From contig JAJEKB010020675.1 of the NCBI GenBank assembly GCA_022393335.1, positions 193,194-257,193 of the forward strand: a stretch of 64,000 nt of DNA. The letters are read 5' to 3'. The stretch's first letter is position 1, and each line of letters starts with the position of its first letter. Shown one piece after another: positions 59,197-64,000 of this stretch. The notes beneath the pieces are model-generated. The model made no database searches, was not told where the DNA came from, and saw only the letters and a program-made list of their open reading frames with translations. Source of the DNA: Macrotrachela quadricornifera (Eukaryota; Rotifera; Eurotatoria; Philodinida; Philodinidae). The position numbers and the translations under genes are program-made.

Positions 59197-62100
59197 TTTT
59201 CTAAATAAGAGAAAATAAATTAAACGCATTATGCAGGTTAACAATCATCATTGAATGATTAGTGATCTGTATTTTATTAATGTAAATAATATTTTATTTC
59301 TTTTTTTTTTCTTCATTCTGCATTCGTGTCCTTGCTCTATTGAAAATATGATACGCATTCACCTTAAATAAGGTTTTAGTATTATGAAATTTTTTCATTA
59401 TTTATTTGCCTATTTATTGATAAATAAAATGATAAAATTGATAGAAGATTTGAAAAAGTCGAATATTCAAGATATTCATTAATTTCATCTGAAGATACAT
59501 TTAAATCATCAATATGTTAAGATTCTTCAAGATCAAATTTAATATTACCATTATATTTAGTAAAACTGTCTTATATTTATCTAGGAACTTGTTTCAAATA
59601 CAATTTCATGAGTTTTATACAATGTGTTAGCTCAAATATACGAACTAAAAATAATCTTGTTTAATTGCGCTCTACGTACACACACATATAAATATATATA
59701 TATACAGGAGCAACAAAGAGAAAAAATCATCGATGCATAACAATAGTAAACGATAGAAAAAGAAATGAAAGGCAGTAAAGGTGACGGCTTGTGAAGTGAA
59801 CTTGAAAAAGAGATTGAATGATAATGATGTAATATAATATCACTGCAAACAGTCCTTTCTTTTCCTATAGTTGACGAAGAAATTAAAAAAATTATACATA
59901 ATCATTACTCTAATAAGATAAAGGATTTAAATGTTTTTTTCGAATGTAGATAATATAATTGATATTTCTATTATTTAATCATGATCAATTTAGTTCATTA
60001 AGATATTTTCAATAATATCTTGAATAATTAATTTTTTTCTTATTGCTTGAAATTTTTTTATTGAATTCATATAACCAATAAAAGTAATTGTTGAATTTAT
60101 TAATGGATGTTGACGTGCTATTAAATACATCTGAATATTATTCAATCAATGAAAAATAATTATTTCATAATAAATTTACATAATCTTTTTCAAATGATTT
60201 AATAACTATTTTTTTAATGTGTTCTATTTTATTAGAAAACTTTCATCATCAATTTTATATCTTAATCGTAATAAATCAAGAAAGAAATTTTTATATAATT
60301 TGTTCACTGGTAATTAATATTGGTATAATAGATAGTATCTATTACAACTATGGAATGTAATTCTTGTTTTTGTATAAACATATCTAGCATAGTGTGGTAT
60401 TTAGTGTAATTTTTCATGACATATCATTCTTGATCAATATGAATGCAAAAGTCTTGGTAAAATATGTTTTTGTGTCCAATGGACAGATAAGGTATGCAGA
60501 ATCTACTGGAGCTTTTTGGTAGCACAGCACACAAACTGAAAAAATCCCACAGATGTTGGACATGTATACATTAGGATATATCAGAATTTCCCTGAAAGAT
60601 CCGTTTTTTCAGCAGTATCACGGCAACTTAGAGATAGGTAGTTAAAAAAGTGGGTGAGAGCTGTAACAATTGTATATTTTAATATACTGAAAATTAGTAC
60701 AAACGTTTCGAAGATATAGTTGTAATTCTAAACTATGTATGTTTGACTATTATAGTTTCGACGAAAGCGATGGCAATTTCAGATATTTGTCAAAGATCTC
60801 AATATAGAAAAATTTCTTGTTGTTATTCAATAAAAAAATCAATTATCTCATTACCACACAACATATAAATAGAAAAAAGCGACGTTTATAAATAAATACT
60901 ATGTTGAGCAAAAAGCTCGCGGTCACTTGCAAACTTAAAAAAATGTTTGTAAGTGACCGTGAATGTTTTCCTCAACATAGTGCATCACTGTTTACAATTG
61001 CTCCACTCTTTCTGTATGATTATGTAGTTACTTCAAGTGAAATAAATTCATAAAATTTTACTGGATTTTTAATTTACTATTTTAATTGCTGTTTTAACGA
61101 CTTGATGACTTTTTACAGTAAAATTCTCATCAATTAAAGAGATTCATTAGTACTATCTAATGATGAAAAAGTGACTAGTCAATCGCATGAAGTTAACAAG
61201 AAACCGATTTCTAGTGATCCCATGTAAAATTACTGGAAATCTTCAACTAACCTATCATACACAACTGTTATATGCAATTACCCCATGCAAAATAAGTGCA
61301 GATAAGTTCTAGAAGCAACTAGCAGAACTGCGATTGAACGAATTTTAGCAATTATTTCTCGATAATTTTGTAGAACTAACATTCTCCTAGATGCCTAAAA
61401 AAGAAGTGGAAAAAATCCCAAAAAATGACCGCGAGTCATAAGAAGTATAAATGAAAAGAATGAATTTTTGTTTGCAATTATCTAACTTTACTCGTGTTGA
61501 TTCTGTAACAAATATGTTTACTTTTATTGAGGAACAATCTCGTTCAATTCACTAATTATCGGCAATATTTGAAGCTATTGTCAAAACTCTCTATAGAACG
61601 TGACGTTCCCTGATTATTTCATCATCTTTGTTTGGTTTATTAATTGCCTTTAACATATTATTTGTGGGAATGATGGCAATACTAAAACACATTTTGATTT
61701 TTATACTTACTCTTTAATTTAATTTTCTGATTTTTACATATATTAATAACTGATCATCTAAATAATTTACTAATCGTTGATTTTTTACTAACGAATTATT
61801 TTACCAATCATATATTATATTTTCAAAAATCGGTTTTTATTTTCTTTTTTATTTGCTTAAAAAGATTCTACAACCGTGCTGGTCGTTTAGAGACAAATGA
61901 ACATTAAAATAAACCGCAAGATATGTTCTAAGAGTGAGGGAACGGAAGAAAAAGAAAAGTAAAATGTGGAAGGTATATTGGATATGTTATGAAAAAGAAA
62001 CAGAATGAAGATAGAAAATTAAAATAGATCGTGTGTGTTAGCATTAGTATAACAGGGCAAGAAAAAGAGAGCGATATTGTAGAGTACGGCCAAGTATTAA

Positions 62101-63473
62101 CTGAGTAAGACCAGTAGATAATAAAACAAAACGAATAAAAAAAACAAAGAACGATCAGATCAAGAGTATCAAGTATGAGTAACAATGAGTGAAAAATGAA
62201 TAAGACCAGTAAGCGGTATTAAAAACGAGTACCACGAAAATTTATTGCTGTTGATGAACTTAATTTTCTTTTTTCTGTTCCTCTTGTTTTCCTTGTTTGA
62301 GTTGCACTAAAAACAAAATTACATGAGTCGTATAATTCGAGTTCAAATATAAATGAAGTTTGCAAACAGCACCAATCTTCTGAAAGTCGGTTAATGTGAA
62401 CAGAAATTTGATTAATATGTCGAGAATTGAAAGACACTAAACTCGTTACATTTATAGCAGATAAACTCACAACTCAGGCTTAATTGCATATGAACTTGAA
62501 ATTCTATATAATTTACGAGGTTGAGAAAAATCTTTGTAAGAAAAATTATCGATACACACCATAAGTTACTTTGTATAGTATTCCATGGTAGATATTATTA
62601 AACGATACTCGATTTCCCACAAAACAACAGGTAAAATGAAATAAATTTTTGTTACACAAATTGTAATAACCGAGAATTCCACGAAAACGTAAACACATAT
62701 GGGTATTTCTGTTATTGAGAGTACGAGTAGAAGCACACACAAGATTGTAACAAGCTGAGAATGGGGTAAAAACATGCAGAGGGCATCGTGCTAATAACGA
62801 AACATCTGGAGTTTCTAAAGAGCTCTCTTGACTGTGGATATGGCGATTAAATAGGGTATAACTATGAATGAAATACACTAGCTTGGTTTGAGTCCAATTT
62901 ATTTCTAAGAAGAATTATGAAGTTTTTAAGTTATTAGCAAATATACGAATTTCACTACTGAATGAATTTCAGCTTCCTCAGACGAAAACAGACGTATTAC
63001 TGTGAAAATTTTTACTATGAATATTCGAACCAGTTGTCCTGGTCATTTCAAAGTTTTAATTTAAAAGGGTAAGAATGTAAGCAGAAAGCGCAGTCTGAAA
63101 ATTTTCTTTTTAACTTTCTAAGTCGATAACTTTTCTTATTTCGCTGTTTAATAAACTACTTGGTAGCTCGTTTTACATTCTTGTGCATGATTTTTTTCCA
63201 GATTCTCTCCTTTTTTTTCTTCTATGTTCACTGACGCATACAGCAGACTTACATGACGGCACAATATCAATTCGAATTAATAATTGAGAAAAGATATCTT
63301 TTCTATTTCATTAGTTACTAGAGTCCTAATGTGCTTTTATATTTTTTCATTTATATTCTTACTTAAAATAGGCAGCTACGCAAAAAATAATGTTAGAACG
63401 CTTTGATTCAAGATATTTCATACCTAATTCAAGATGACATCGTTGACTGACTCGTTCATAATCCCGTTTTTGT
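59197..63473. other. Intergenic region upstream of acetyl-CoA carboxylase
   Basis: About 4.3 kb containing the carboxylase 5' region. No gene is supported: minus-strand frames at 61928-62878 show no motif or family pattern. A compact hairpin element lies at 60899-60980. Confidence 0.45.
60899..60980. repeat. 82-bp hairpin element
   Basis: CTATGTTGAG at 60899 is mirrored by CTCAACATAG ending at 60980. Inside, GGTCACTTGCAAAC is mirrored by GTTTGTAAGTGACC, with a short A-rich loop. It looks like a minimal MITE. Flanking bases do not give a clean target duplication. Confidence 0.75.
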
Positions 63474-63696
63474 CTATCTTAATTTTGAATATTGTTGTTC
63501 GATTTCTCGTCTATCAGCATCACTAAGTTGGCGATTAAGTAGTTTGCTTTGTTGTTCTGCCATTTCGTTTTTCAAGCTAGCAATTAAATCATTGTTTCTT
63601 TCTGTCTAAAGGAAAGAAGTCAGTTTTTGATACGATATTTTTCTAGCATACTCCATCGCTTCGAACTTGTTCAATATCACTGCTGATGCTGGACAT
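63474..63696 (-). CDS. Small coiled-coil protein
   Basis: Two minus-strand exons, 63696-63652 and 63605-63474, joined at a GTATGC donor and a TTTAG acceptor. They give 58 codons plus stop in phase 0. The product starts MSSISSDIEQVRSDG, and the second exon is a charged helix (SLKNEMAEQQSKLLNRQL, then DADRREIEQQYSKLR) with heptad-like hydrophobic spacing. No family was recognised. Composition contrasts with the AT-rich background, which favours a real gene or the start of a longer alternatively spliced one. Confidence 0.55.
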
Positions 63697-64000
63697 TTTT
63701 TCTAAAAAGAAAAATTTTATAAAAGAGGTAAATTATAACTAAGAATTGTTAAATGAGCGAACAATTAATAATCAGATGAAACAATCAAATAAACAAAAAA
63801 GAGACTTATCACAAAAAAATTTATTAAATAATTCGATTACATCGGTGAGTCAATTATCTATATCTCAAAAGAGAACATCCAAAGAAAATAAAGAATCTAA
63901 CAAGCAAAATAATATTATCTAATACAAATAGTCCTAGTCAACCGAATCATGATGATTTGGTTTTGTATAGGTCATCAAAATATTGAAAAATGCCAAGAAA
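63697..64000. other. Window edge, no gene recognised
   Basis: AT-rich sequence upstream of the small coiled-coil gene, presumably its promoter and 5' untranslated region. Confidence 0.4.

Noticed and set aside
61928..62878. Several minus-strand frames of 70-110 residues
   Set aside because: No domain, no shared splice structure, overlapping alternative frames. Left as intergenic.

Overview
The window looks like an AT-rich nuclear genome of a small metazoan, most likely a bdelloid rotifer (Rotaria-like). The reasons are spliced genes with many short introns (often 50-60 bp) and GT-AG borders, an R-S-E type ADP-ribosyltransferase of the kind expanded in rotifers, single-exon rhodopsin-like receptors, an NHL-repeat protein, an F-box relic, and many small inverted-repeat DNA transposons. 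The species call is inference. Two assembly gaps are present: 13777-13786 (10 N) and 34018-34417 (400 N).

Layout. 1-5 kb: a decayed GPCR and a TA-flanked MITE. 5-21.7 kb: a gene block with a replication and transposition theme. It holds a spliced MULE/FLYWCH transposase on the minus strand. Divergent from it on the plus strand are a DUF3987-type P-loop protein, an RPA1-like single-strand-binding protein (two OB folds), and a PrimPol-like primase-polymerase whose intron carries an 0.87-kb foldback element. All four reading frames close correctly across my splice models. A 29-bp motif at 4995-5023 recurs in inverted orientation at 21684-21711 and brackets the block. I read this as a possible ~16.7-kb self-replicating DNA transposon, or a host replication cluster assembled from one. 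It is the most interesting thing in the window.

22-32 kb: an intact single-exon GPCR, then a graveyard with a 2.6-kb hAT-like element (perfect 8-bp target duplication), a second hAT MITE nested in it (its own 8-bp duplication), and a shattered Ty3/gypsy pol. 33-37 kb: two minus-strand genes, one with a possible macro-like ADP-ribose-binding signature and one an ADP-ribosyltransferase. 37.8-39.5 kb: more TIR elements. 42-44 kb: a secreted-looking protein fusing two BTB/T1 domains to NHL repeats. 46.6 kb: an F-box relic. 47.4-49.2 kb: a four-exon serine beta-lactamase-like protein with palindromic elements in two introns. 50.2-59.2 kb: a complete multi-exon acetyl-CoA carboxylase on the minus strand, with unexpected substitutions in its biotin carboxylase domain. 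63.5 kb: a small two-exon coiled-coil protein.

Exon models were derived by hand from GT-AG sites, reading-frame continuity and family resemblance. No alignment or database search was run. Residues quoted for other family members are from general knowledge of those families.
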